A stretch of 64,000 nt of DNA from the NCBI RefSeq assembly GCF_000346485.2, contig NZ_KQ976354.1:8298039-8362038 (forward strand), read 5' to 3'. This document shows positions 27,573 to 36,199 of this stretch, in pieces. This stretch comes from Scytonema hofmannii PCC 7110. Its GTDB lineage: Bacteria > Cyanobacteriota > Cyanobacteriia > Cyanobacteriales > Nostocaceae. The position numbers and the translations under genes were made by a program. Numbering within the stretch: the stretch's first letter is position 1; every line of letters starts with the position of its first letter. The notes below the pieces were generated by a model. That model did not search any database and was not told the DNA's origin. It was given only the letters and a program-made list of their open reading frames with translations.

Positions 27573-28961
27573 ATGCTGCACGATCCAAATCAAATGATGC
27601 TGTTTCCTAAGTTGCCAGATGAAGCTTTGGAGGAAATGAAGCAGCATGGTACGGAAATAGAACTCCATGTAGATGATGTCCTTTTTAATGAAGGTGATTC
27701 CGACTATTGCTTTCATGTCGTCCTTGAAGGTGAAATCGAAATTGCAAAGCAAGTTGGTAAAGAGACGAGAGTGCTAACTGTTCACCGATCAGGTGAATTC
27801 ATGGGTGAAATTTCCATGCTGACTGGTGCAAGTTCTATTGCTACCGCCCGTGCGATCGCACCCAGTCGAGTTTTGCGAATTGAAATAGATATGTTCAGAC
27901 ATATCCTTGCCGAATGTTCGCCTCTAGCTGACACAATTCTAACAGCTATGGCAGGACGCACTCAAGATGTAGAAGCACAACTCAGGCAACAAGAGAAAAT
28001 GGCAGCATTGGGTAAAATGTCAGCAGGTCTTGCTCATGAATTGAATAATCCAGGGGCTGCGGCGCGACGGGCGGCTTGCCAATTGCGCGAGAACTTTCAA
28101 GATTTACAAACTATATCTCTCAAACTTAATTTACTTTCTAGAGAGCAAATTAAAATTATTACCGATATTCAATATCAAGCCACAGATAACGCTACTCGTG
28201 CAGCTAAACTCGATCCCCTGACTCAAAGCGACAAAGAAGACGAAATCACAGACTGGTTGGAAGACCATAATATCAACAATGCCTGGAAACTTGCCCCCAC
28301 ATTAGTTAATGGCTTTTTAGATGTTGAAAAGCTGGATTTTCTTGCTGATAATATTCCTAGTGAGTGTCTTGGCAGTGTTCTGAAATGGCTGGAAGCGTCA
28401 TTGGCATCTTATGGGCTGATCGATGAAATTGAACAAAGCACAACTCGTATTTCCGATTTGGTTAAAGCCATTAAGGGCTATTCCTACATGGATCGAGCAC
28501 CTTTACAGGAAATAGATTTACACGAGGGAATTGAAAATACTTTACTTATCCTGCACCATCGGCTAAAACATGGAGTCATTGTAAACCGCGATTACGATCG
28601 CACTCTACCAAAAATTTGTGTTTATGCAGGTGAACTGAACCAAGTGTGGACAAATTTGATTGACAATGCCATAGATGCAATGAATGGCAAAGGAGATTTG
28701 ACAATTCGTACTTATAAAGACAGTGATTGTCTGGTGGTAGAAATCATTGATACAGGAGCAGGTATTCCACTAGCAATTCAATCCCGAATTTTTGAACCAT
28801 TTTTTACAACTAAAGGAGTCGGTAAAGGAACTGGATTGGGTTTAGAAATTGCCTATCGTATTGTTGTTAATAGACATCACGGTAACATTAACTTTAAATC
28901 TCAACAGGGTCATACCTGCTTTCAAATTCGTTTACCTTTAACAGTGACCAGTGACCAGTGA
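27573..28961 (+). CDS. Cyclic-nucleotide-binding-domain histidine kinase (paralogue 1)
   Basis: 462 residues, soluble. The N-terminal cNMP-binding-fold domain (about 15-130) has EGDSDYCFHVVLEGEIEI and GEFMGEISMLTGASSIATARA. This is followed by a kinase core with H-box SAGLAHELNNPGAAARRAA, a long family-specific insert of about 150 residues, N-box QVWTNLIDNAIDAM, G1 DTGAGIP and G2 [10 protein letters not shown]. There is no receiver or membrane segment. The next gene is a close paralogue, so the pair arose by tandem duplication. The natural response partner is not fused; the REC-flavoprotein at 23686 is the only REC protein nearby on this strand. The stop codon lies in an STRR tract. Confidence 0.9.
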   Translation: MLHDPNQMMLFPKLPDEALEEMKQHGTEIELHVDDVLFNEGDSDYCFHVVLEGEIEIAKQVGKETRVLTVHRSGEFMGEISMLTGASSIATARAIAPSRVLRIEIDMFRHILAECSPLADTILTAMAGRTQDVEAQLRQQEKMAALGKMSAGLAHELNNPGAAARRAACQLRENFQDLQTISLKLNLLSREQIKIITDIQYQATDNATRAAKLDPLTQSDKEDEITDWLEDHNINNAWKLAPTLVNGFLDVEKLDFLADNIPSECLGSVLKWLEASLASYGLIDEIEQSTTRISDLVKAIKGYSYMDRAPLQEIDLHEGIENTLLILHHRLKHGVIVNRDYDRTLPKICVYAGELNQVWTNLIDNAIDAMNGKGDLTIRTYKDSDCLVVEIIDTGAGIPLAIQSRIFEPFFTTKGVGKGTGLGLEIAYRIVVNRHHGNINFKSQQGHTCFQIRLPLTVTSDQ

Positions 28962-29044
28962 CCAGTGACCAGTAATCAGTGACCAGTAATCAGTGACCAG
29001 TGACCAGTCGCAAATGACAAATGACAAATGACAAATGATAAATC
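28941..29044. repeat. STRR tract between paralogous kinases (CCAGTGA then AAATGAC)
   Basis: About nine CCAGTGA/CCAGTAAT units from the last codons of kinase 1, then four AAATGAC-type units up to the start of kinase 2. The stop TGA of kinase 1 is part of a repeat unit. Confidence 0.9.
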
Positions 29045-30484
29045 ATGTTAGATATCAACACTTTACGCGAAGTTCCACTCTTTGCCAAACTATCAAATAA
29101 ACAGTTACAATGGTTGCTTGATGAAGGGGTAGAAGTATGGCGGCAACCTGGTGAAGTTCATCGTTCTGAGGGCGAACCTGCTAACCATGTTTTTATATTG
29201 CTTGAAGGTCAAATAAAAATTACACAGAAAATTGGCAATCAAGAAATTTTGTTAGCGATTTATGATGCAAAAACTCTGTTTGGAGAATTGCCTGTTTTGA
29301 TGGGTCAGGAATACTTTTGGGCAAGCGGTCGCGCTGTAACTCGCTGTCATATTTTTCAATTGACCAACAAAACATTTTGGGAAATGCTTTCTAGCTGCAC
29401 TTGCGTCATGACTTCGATTTTACGGACAATGGCAGAACGTTTGCAAGAAGTACAAACAATATCGCAGCATCGTGACAGGTTAGTATCACTGGGTACTTTA
29501 GCGGCTGGTTTAGCACACGAGTTGAACAATCCTGCTTCTGCATGTCGCAGGGCTGCGGGTCAACTGCGTCAAACAAGACAGGTGTTGCAACCACTGACAA
29601 TTAAGCTCAACCAGCAACAAATGACCTGTACCCAAAAAGTTTTTGTGGCAGATTTGCAAAAAGATGCTATAGCTCGTGCAAGAACAGCAACAAAACTAGA
29701 TCCGATCGCACAAAGCGATTTAGAGGAAGAATTCGTGCAATGGTTAGAAACATATGCTGTAAACAATCCTTGGAAACTTGCCGCAACTTTTGTGACATCA
29801 GGGCTAGATATTGAATGGTTAGAAAATGTTAGGAAAAATATTGATGAGGGGTTGCTTTATAATATTTTGGCTTGGATAGAGGTTACGCTGCAAGAGACTG
29901 GTTTGTTAGATGAAATAGACCACTGTACTGCACGAATTTCTACCCTCATTGAAGCAGTCAAAGACTATTCTTACATGGATAAAGCGGCACTTCAAGAAAT
30001 AGATGTACACGAGGGGATCGAAAGTACTTTAACAATCTTAAATCATAAGCTCAAGCAGACTAATGTGGAAGTCATTCGGGAGTTTGACTGTGAAATACCG
30101 CGCATCTATGCTTACGGGAATGAACTCAATCAAGTTTGGACGAATTTGATAGATAATGCGATTGATGCGTTAGTACTGGGGACTAGGGACAAATCATCTC
30201 AATCTCCACTTCCAAGTCCCTTATCCCCAATCCCTAAAATTTGGATTCGTACAAGTTGTGAAAATGACTTTTTGTTCGTAGAAATTGCAGACAATGGACT
30301 TGGTATTGCTCAAGAGATTCAGTCTCACATTTTTGAGCCATTTTTTACTACTAAAGGTGTAGGTCAGGGAACAGGTTTGGGTTTACATATTGTCTATCGC
30401 ATTGTTGTAGGACAACATCAAGGCGATATTCGGTTGTTTTCTCAGCCAGGAGATACTCGGTTTCAAATCAGGTTACCAATGTAA
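29045..30484 (+). CDS. Cyclic-nucleotide-binding-domain histidine kinase (paralogue 2)
   Basis: 479 residues with the same layout as its upstream paralogue: a CNB-like domain (GEPANHVFILLEGQIKI, LFGELPVLMG), H-box AAGLAHELNNPASACRRAAG, N-box QVWTNLIDNAIDAL, G1 DNGLGIA and G2 GQGTGLGLHI. A stretch of about 20 residues between N-box and G1 (LGTRDKSSQSPLPSPLSPIP) is absent from paralogue 1 and is encoded by repeat-like DNA at about 30175-30235; it falls in the ATP-lid side of the HATPase domain and may be tolerated. ATG 29045 follows the STRR tract directly, without a strong ribosome site. Confidence 0.9.
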   Translation: MLDINTLREVPLFAKLSNKQLQWLLDEGVEVWRQPGEVHRSEGEPANHVFILLEGQIKITQKIGNQEILLAIYDAKTLFGELPVLMGQEYFWASGRAVTRCHIFQLTNKTFWEMLSSCTCVMTSILRTMAERLQEVQTISQHRDRLVSLGTLAAGLAHELNNPASACRRAAGQLRQTRQVLQPLTIKLNQQQMTCTQKVFVADLQKDAIARARTATKLDPIAQSDLEEEFVQWLETYAVNNPWKLAATFVTSGLDIEWLENVRKNIDEGLLYNILAWIEVTLQETGLLDEIDHCTARISTLIEAVKDYSYMDKAALQEIDVHEGIESTLTILNHKLKQTNVEVIREFDCEIPRIYAYGNELNQVWTNLIDNAIDALVLGTRDKSSQSPLPSPLSPIPKIWIRTSCENDFLFVEIADNGLGIAQEIQSHIFEPFFTTKGVGQGTGLGLHIVYRIVVGQHQGDIRLFSQPGDTRFQIRLPM

Positions 30485-30530
30485 TGGTAGAACAGTAGCT
30501 AAAGAAAGTTAATTTACAGGAGCATAATTG

Positions 30531-30989
30531 ATGCTACGTCCAACACTAGGAGATTTTAGCAGCATTGTTTGTTTTAAGGCAGCAATTGAGGGCATGGAAG
30601 AAACTTTGGGCGAAAAGACGACTGCGATCGCATTAATGGCGGCGGGTCGCAATCGCGGTAAAAAGTTAGCACAAGAATTTGGCTTAGCAGGGACACGCAT
30701 ATCCTTAGATGATATTGCTGACAAGCTTAGACTAGCTTTAGGTCAAGATGGTACGCGCCTTTGTGTCATCGATAAAATCCTGTCTGAAGGCAATACTATC
30801 AAAGTTTACACTTCAGAAACGTTGTGTTCTGCGAACGAACCCCAAGGTTCAACTCGTCAATGTACCTACACTTTAGGCGCTGTTTGGGGCGCACTAGAGC
30901 TGCTTGTTGGTAAACGCTTGCAGGGAAAACACACCGAATCTGTACTGCGCGGCGGGACGCATGATGTATTTGAGTTTACTGAATTTTAA
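30531..30989 (+). CDS. V4R-like (hydrocarbon-binding) small protein
   Basis: 152 residues. The C-terminal part (YTLGAVWGALELLVGKRLQGKHTESVLRGG) resembles the V4R ligand-binding domain end; the N-terminal half (SIVCFKAAIEGMEETLGEKTTAIALMAAGRNRGKKLAQEFGL) matches a conserved cyanobacterial family that I recognise only loosely. ATG 30531 is supported by AGGAG 8 nt upstream; a TTG one codon earlier is also in frame. It follows kinase 2 by 46 bp and so may be cotranscribed. Its end overlaps the convergent AraC gene by 4 bp. Confidence 0.6.
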   Translation: MLRPTLGDFSSIVCFKAAIEGMEETLGEKTTAIALMAAGRNRGKKLAQEFGLAGTRISLDDIADKLRLALGQDGTRLCVIDKILSEGNTIKVYTSETLCSANEPQGSTRQCTYTLGAVWGALELLVGKRLQGKHTESVLRGGTHDVFEFTEF

Positions 30990-31891
30990 ATTTTTACTTG
31001 TTTTCTATATGCCTTGGGTGTCGTACCTATTAATTTGCGAAAGACATTTGTAAAGTGGCTTTGGCTTTGAAAACCCACTTGTTGACATATCTGATCTATC
31101 GCTTCTTCTGTCTTCACTAATAATCTTTTGGATTTTTCTATTCTGGAATTCAAAACATATTGGTGAGGTGAAAAACCTGTTGATTGTTTAAATAACCTTG
31201 AGAAATGATATATGCTCATGCCTGCAACTGCTGCAATTTCAGTCAAAGTTAAATCTTTTTCTAAATTTTGATTTATATATTCAATAGCTTGTCGTAACTT
31301 TATATTCGAGAGACCTTCCGATTGTGTAGCAATCTTCGTAGAAGAGACAGCATACTGTTTAAGAATGTGAATGCAAAGAGTCGTTGCTAAGGATTCTATA
31401 TAAATACGGCTACCTTTGTCTTGTGATTCTAGTTCTGACTTAAGTGCCAATCCTATATGATGAACTAACGGGTCTGGGGTAGCAAAATGAGGTAATATTT
31501 CTAGCTTATGCAAATCCACTGAGTCATAGAGAGCACGGGTAAACATGACCTCTTCTAAGCTGAGAACCAAAAATTCAACTTCTGAGTCCCAAGTGAATTT
31601 GTGATAGGTGTTTGCTGGAATAACTGCAACATCGCCATAGTTAATGCTTTCATATCGCGTATCACCGTTCAACACCCTTTTGGCGCTGAATGTCTGTTTT
31701 TCCAAGCTAATACCGATCGCATACTGTTGGGGACTGTGTTCTGGAGTCTCATGAGCAGGCTGCAAATGATGATCTAAACGAACACATTGCCAATTAGCAC
31801 GGTAGCTTGAAGCAAGAGGAGATCGCGGTAGTATTTGTGCATATGCGTCTTCTTGAGCAAAATTCACACATATGATTTTCTCCTGTGGCAT
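30986..31891 (-). CDS. AraC family transcriptional regulator
   Basis: 301 residues. An N-terminal cupin-like sensing domain (GDVAVIPANTYHKFTWDSEVEFLVLSLE) and a C-terminal double helix-turn-helix with TLTEIAAVAGMSIYHFSRLFKQSTGFSPHQYV and IDQICQQVGFQSQSHFTNVFRKLIGTTPKAYRK. It is divergent from the DUF393 gene (143 bp between them), which is a plausible target. The ligand is unknown. Confidence 0.92.
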   Translation of the reverse strand: MPQEKIICVNFAQEDAYAQILPRSPLASSYRANWQCVRLDHHLQPAHETPEHSPQQYAIGISLEKQTFSAKRVLNGDTRYESINYGDVAVIPANTYHKFTWDSEVEFLVLSLEEVMFTRALYDSVDLHKLEILPHFATPDPLVHHIGLALKSELESQDKGSRIYIESLATTLCIHILKQYAVSSTKIATQSEGLSNIKLRQAIEYINQNLEKDLTLTEIAAVAGMSIYHFSRLFKQSTGFSPHQYVLNSRIEKSKRLLVKTEEAIDQICQQVGFQSQSHFTNVFRKLIGTTPKAYRKQVKI

Positions 31892-32034
31892 CGTTTTTTC
31901 CCCAGAAACGATTGCTTGAGTGAGCTTTACGCTGCGTTTGCCCTTTTAAACAGCCAAGATTGCTGTGTGGCTCAGCAAATAACTTAATGTTAAAAATATT
32001 AACATACTAAGCGTTAAAACACCCATAGACTCCT

Positions 32035-32448
32035 ATGAGTTATTTTGTGATTTACGACGGAAACTGCAATCTCTGTGTCACCCTCGTGCAGATGCTGGAA
32101 TCCCTTGACAGGGGACAATTGTTCCGCTACATTCCCATGCAGGATGAGCAAATGCGATCGCAATGGGGGATTACCGCGAGTGATTGTGAATTAGGCATGA
32201 TTCTTCTAGATGCAAATGCCCCAGAAAGACGTTGGCAAGGCAGCGATGCTGCTGAAGAAATTGGAAAACTTCTACCTAATGGTAGTATTTTTGTAGATGC
32301 TTATCGTGCATTACCAGGAGTCAAATGGGCAGGCGATCGCATTTACGAACAGGTTCGCGACAACCGTTACACCATTTTTGGCAAGCGTTCTAGCACTTAC
32401 GTATCATCGTACTGTGCTCATAAAAAATGTAACACCACTAACCACTAA
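32035..32448 (+). CDS. DCC family thiol-disulfide oxidoreductase-like protein (DUF393)
   Basis: 137 residues with the DUF393 signature near the start, YDGNCNLCVTLVQML, carrying the CxxC pair (Cys12, Cys15), followed by FRYIPMQDE and a C-terminal DNRYTIFGKR. Family members are predicted thiol-disulfide oxidoreductases of unknown substrate. The gene is divergent from the AraC regulator, whose promoter region it shares. Confidence 0.85.
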   Translation: MSYFVIYDGNCNLCVTLVQMLESLDRGQLFRYIPMQDEQMRSQWGITASDCELGMILLDANAPERRWQGSDAAEEIGKLLPNGSIFVDAYRALPGVKWAGDRIYEQVRDNRYTIFGKRSSTYVSSYCAHKKCNTTNH

Positions 32449-32551
32449 CCACTGTACGGGCGCGGCGGTCTTGCGCCCCTACCAATCACTCATGATGATA
32501 GGCGAGACGCCTGTCCCACACCACTAACCACTAACAACTAACAACCAACCA

Positions 32552-32971
32552 CTAACCATTAAATATTTCTAAGACTTGGCGACAAAAAAGTTTTAGCTTG
32601 TCGCCGATTTCTGGGATAGGTTCAGATGCACCAACAAAATTCCAGTTTTCTACTGTAGAAAGTCGCCACTGTTCGCCAAGATGGTTGAAACCTGAGACTT
32701 CTAGCCCAATTGCACGACGTAAATTGCTAATAGGGTCATGATAAAATCGTATTTGAATTAAGATACTGCGGCTTTGCCAGGATTTACTAATACCTGGAAA
32801 ATGAAAGCCAATGTCTATGGAATCTGGATCTATTAGTTCTCTGGTTTGCGGATCGTTTTTCCAGGGTTTGAGGTCAGATCTGGCGTCTGGAAACTCAAAT
32901 TTGAATAAGTTAACGACCGTAGCAATCTTGCTGGCGAATTCAAGGTTTGTTGCCATCTCAGATGCATTCAC
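32552..32971 (-). CDS. Conserved cyanobacterial hypothetical protein
   Basis: 139 residues. I recognise no named domain. It is soluble, with a central part (SIDIGFHFPGISKSWQSRSILIQIRFYHD) and a Trp-rich GEQWRLSTVENWNF. The GTG at 32971 is supported by GGAG 7 nt upstream; ATG at 32956 is the alternative. It is a single gene with no context. The region 32972-33347 upstream holds only short out-of-frame remnants and the psbQ promoter. Confidence 0.55.
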   Translation of the reverse strand: MNASEMATNLEFASKIATVVNLFKFEFPDARSDLKPWKNDPQTRELIDPDSIDIGFHFPGISKSWQSRSILIQIRFYHDPISNLRRAIGLEVSGFNHLGEQWRLSTVENWNFVGASEPIPEIGDKLKLFCRQVLEIFNG

Positions 32972-33347
32972 GACATAACTCCTGTGTTGCTTTGACTCCT
33001 ATGCGAGTGTGAAGACAGATAACCGCCCGTAAAGCTTGTTGTATTGGTGTTACAGATTATCAAGAAGCATTTCGTTTGGGCAACTCTACATGAGATTTTC
33101 CTGACAATCGCCGTCGCTGTTGTTCCAAAAACCTTGATTTGATATTTTAGAATTAGACAGCCTATCATATGCAATTTTACTGAAATTTTTCAAAGAAAAA
33201 GCAAAAATTGCCCTTTTGGTAGAGATGGTAAAGGAGTGTTGACGGATTTTCAGCAAAATCCCTTGTTGACAAGCACCTCGAAGATACCTTAGCGATATAA
33301 AATGACACTGATAGTTGGCAAAAACAGGCAAAATACAACTTTAGGTT

Positions 33348-33815
33348 ATGGCGCGTTATCGCTCAATTCTGTCACTAGTTTTGGTATTGTTGGCAACATT
33401 CCTGGTTAGTTGTGGCGGTCCTTCAGTCGCAACAGCACCTCCAACTTACACCCCATCTCAGTTAGAGAAAATTCAAGAATATGTCCCTGAAGTTCTGGCT
33501 GTTCGCGATCGCGCGGCTGAACTGCAAAAGCTGATCCAAACACAACAGTGGGTAAAAGTCAGGAATTTTATCCACGGTCCAATGGCGGAAGCACGGTTGT
33601 CGATGAATTATATCGCATCCAATCTGCTACCCCAAGACCAAAAATCGGCTCGCGAGAAAGTGAAAAATTTGTTAGACCACCTGGTTAAAGTTGACCAAGC
33701 CGCTGAGGTCGCAAATTATCAACAAGCTGTGATTAACTCTCAAACGGCATTTACTGATATTGAGAACTTCCTCAAACTTGTTCCTCAACCCAGTACTCAG
33801 GCTGAGGAGAGTTAG
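33348..33815 (+). CDS. psbQ: Photosystem II protein PsbQ (CyanoQ)
   Basis: 155 residues. A lipoprotein signal with lipobox LVSC (Cys22) followed by the four-helix PsbQ body (QLEKIQEYVPEVLAVRDRAAEL, WVKVRNFIHGPMAEARLSMNYIASNLL, KVKNLLDHLVKVDQAAEV). CyanoQ is a lumenal lipoprotein bound to the oxygen-evolving side of photosystem II and stabilises it. It is monocistronic or followed by the oxidase gene after a 107-bp repeat-containing gap. Confidence 0.93.
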   Translation: MARYRSILSLVLVLLATFLVSCGGPSVATAPPTYTPSQLEKIQEYVPEVLAVRDRAAELQKLIQTQQWVKVRNFIHGPMAEARLSMNYIASNLLPQDQKSAREKVKNLLDHLVKVDQAAEVANYQQAVINSQTAFTDIENFLKLVPQPSTQAEES

Positions 33816-33877
33816 CACCTGATAAGGTGAAGGAGTAGACAAGGGGATGAGGAGATGGGGAGATGGGGAAAATTTTA

Positions 33878-33916
33878 CTCCCTCGCTCCCTCGCTCCCTC
33901 ACTCCCTCACTCCTCA
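33878..33916. repeat. CTCCCTCG/CTCCCTCA octamer tract
   Basis: About five 8-bp CTCCCTCR units sit immediately before the oxidase gene. It is the reverse complement of the octamer seen at the left window edge. Confidence 0.8.
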
Positions 33917-33922
33917 AAAGAG

Positions 33923-35020
33923 ATGAAAGTATTGATTGTCGGTTGTGGTGTGGTTGGAGCAGCAATTGCTTATGAACTCAGCCAAGTTAAAGGGCTAAAC
34001 ATTACTGTTGTTGACCGCCAACCACCTGCTCAAGCCTCTACAGGGGCAGCTTTAGGCGTTTTAATGGGTATTATTAGCCAAAAAGTCAAAGGCAATGCTT
34101 GGCGAATGCGTCAAACAAGCCTTGAGCGTTATGAAACCCTCGTTCCTGAATTAGAAGCCCTTACGGGTCGTCAAATTCTTTTTAATCGCCAAGGCATTCT
34201 CCGTCTTTGCTTGTTGGGGGATAACACAGCCGAGTGGGAAAAGTTACAAGAAATTCGGCACTCTCAGGGTTTTCCCTTAGAAATTTGGGATGCGGTAAAA
34301 CTCAAGCAGTTGTGTCCTCAAGTTAACAATGACAAAGCTATTGGTGCTGTTTACTCTCCTCGCGATCGCCAAATCGATCCTACAGCACTGACTTTGGCTT
34401 TGGTGGATGCTGCACGCCATCATGGTGTGATGTTTAAATTCGGTGTTGATGTTTTGGGTATAGAATCCTTTGAAAGGCGAGGTGATGAGCGTGACTATCA
34501 CCTAGAGACAACAGAAGGAACAATTCCTTGCGATTGGTTAGTTATAGCAGCAGGGCTGGGTTCGTCTCCTCTACTGGTACAATTAAAGCAAGCGGTTGAT
34601 ATCCGCCCAGTTTTAGGACAAGCTTTACAAGTTCGCTTGACATCAACTCTTGGAAATCCCAACTTTCAACCAGTTATCACCGGAGATGATGTCCACATCG
34701 TTCCCGTTGGTGGTGGCGATTACTGGATAGGCGCAACTGTAGAATTTCCGACCGATAGTCAGGAGATAGCACCTGACAAAGAACTGTTGGAATCAGTCAG
34801 ACAACAAGCGATCGCATTTTGTCCCGAATTAGCACTAGCCACAGTTACCCGCACGTGGTCGGGATTGCGTCCGCGCCCAGAAGGACGCCCTGCACCAGCG
34901 ATTGGTCAGTTACCGGGATGCGAACGCGTCCTATACGCAACAGGTCACTACCGTAACGGCGTTTTACTGGCACCAGCAACTGCTTGCGCGATTCGTGAGA
35001 TGATTGAAAAAACGAAATAA
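33923..35020 (+). CDS. FAD-dependent oxidoreductase, DAO/ThiO-like
   Basis: 365 residues from ATG 33923. A Rossmann FAD motif at the very start (VLIVGCGVVGAAIAYEL), then QASTGAALGVLMG, a middle substrate domain, and the C-terminal DAO signature TRTWSGLRPRPEGRPAPAIG and YATGHYRNGVLLAPAT. It is most like glycine oxidase ThiO (thiazole synthesis), but the substrate is unproven. The earlier in-frame ATG at 33863 would translate the CTCCCTCR repeat tract, so 33923, just before the Rossmann motif, is preferred. Confidence 0.85.
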   Translation: MKVLIVGCGVVGAAIAYELSQVKGLNITVVDRQPPAQASTGAALGVLMGIISQKVKGNAWRMRQTSLERYETLVPELEALTGRQILFNRQGILRLCLLGDNTAEWEKLQEIRHSQGFPLEIWDAVKLKQLCPQVNNDKAIGAVYSPRDRQIDPTALTLALVDAARHHGVMFKFGVDVLGIESFERRGDERDYHLETTEGTIPCDWLVIAAGLGSSPLLVQLKQAVDIRPVLGQALQVRLTSTLGNPNFQPVITGDDVHIVPVGGGDYWIGATVEFPTDSQEIAPDKELLESVRQQAIAFCPELALATVTRTWSGLRPRPEGRPAPAIGQLPGCERVLYATGHYRNGVLLAPATACAIREMIEKTK

Positions 35021-35151
35021 CGCCTATCTTGCGATCGCAAGAGCGAATAGAATTCGCATCTACACAAACACAAACTGTCTGTGCGTGCTAACTTTTCATA
35101 CCTTTTAAACTTTGCGCCTTTGCGCCTTTGCGTGAGGCATTTAAAATCACA

Positions 35152-35991
35152 ATGACAATAACAGAAAACAAAATTCAAGCAGGGTCTTTAGAGTGGTTTT
35201 ATCGTGAATCTTTACCAGTTGGTAGAACAGATTTGCTTCCCGTGTTGTTATTACATGGCCTAGTATCACAAAGTTATAGTTGGCGCAATATAATGCCAGC
35301 TTTAGCAGAACAAGGAACCAAATCCATTGCACCAGATTGGATTGGTTTTGGTTTTTCAGCCAAACCTGAGAAAAGAGATTTTGCTTACACACCTGATACT
35401 TTTATTAAGGCGTTAGAAGCATTTATCAAAGCCATAGAACTTGAACGATTTTCCCTGATTGTGCAAGGGTTTTTAGGTTCTGTTGGACTGCAGTATGCTT
35501 TGCGGCATCCAGAACAAATTGCCAATATAGTTATACTGAATACACCAGTTTCCAGTCAGGCAAAATTGCCTTGGAAAATTCAACAAATAGGTTTGCCTTT
35601 AGCAGGTGAGATGATCGCTCAAGACCCCTTACTTGTCGATCGCACTCTAGAAGGTGGGAGTCGGTATGTCATAAACGATAGCGATTTAGACGTTTACCGC
35701 AAACCTTATTTGAAAAGTTCTGCTTCTGGAAGAAGTCTTTTAGCAACGATTCGCAATTTGCAGTTAAACACAGCAATGGCGGAAATCGAATCAGGTTTTA
35801 AACAATGGCAACAGCCAATTTTAGTTCAATGGGGTACCACTGACCCTTGGTTATCCGTGGACATAGCACAAAATTTTGTGAATACGCTACCCCAAGGTGA
35901 ATTAATTAAACTTAATGGCGGTGGACACTATCCACAAGAACACCATTCAGAACCTATTCTTCAAGACCTTTTACCTTTTGTGCGTGTTTGA
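35152..35991 (+). CDS. Alpha/beta hydrolase
   Basis: 279 residues. Alpha/beta hydrolase fold with oxyanion motif LLHGLVSQSYSWRNI, DWIGFGFSAKP, the nucleophile-elbow position VQGFLGSVGLQYAL, in which the usual G-x-S/D-x-G reads QGFLGS, and the C-terminal acid and histidine region WGTTDPWLSV and NGGGHYPQEHHSE. It resembles haloalkane-dehalogenase-like proteins, but the nucleophile (normally Ser or Asp) reads Phe or Leu, so catalysis is uncertain. An upstream ATG at 35128 falls in a TTTGCGCC repeat, so 35152 is chosen. Its stop opens an STRR tract. Confidence 0.8.
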   Translation: MTITENKIQAGSLEWFYRESLPVGRTDLLPVLLLHGLVSQSYSWRNIMPALAEQGTKSIAPDWIGFGFSAKPEKRDFAYTPDTFIKALEAFIKAIELERFSLIVQGFLGSVGLQYALRHPEQIANIVILNTPVSSQAKLPWKIQQIGLPLAGEMIAQDPLLVDRTLEGGSRYVINDSDLDVYRKPYLKSSASGRSLLATIRNLQLNTAMAEIESGFKQWQQPILVQWGTTDPWLSVDIAQNFVNTLPQGELIKLNGGGHYPQEHHSEPILQDLLPFVRV

Positions 35992-36119
35992 CCAGTGACC
36001 AGTGACCAGTGACCAGTGACCAGTGACCAGTGACCAGTGACCAGTGACCAGTGACCAGTGACCAGTGGTCAATGACAAAGGACAAATGACAAAGGACAAA
36101 TGATAAATGACAAATTCAC
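35989..36119. repeat. STRR tract, about ten CCAGTGA units then AAATGAC units
   Basis: The longest uniform tract: ten consecutive CCAGTGA heptamers from the hydrolase stop codon, followed by a run of ACAAATG/ACAAAGG heptamers. After it comes an AGGATTGCTATA sequence at about 36132 and the hemJ leader. Confidence 0.92.
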
Positions 36120-36199
36120 AAATTTAGATAGGATTGCTATATAGCACCTCGAAATTATTCACTTGTGCCAAAACAATCTTTTGACGGAGATAAAGATTC

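Noticed and set aside
33086-33331. Minus-strand short frames upstream of psbQ
   Set aside because: No recognisable domain, overlapping frames, and the region should hold the psbQ promoter.
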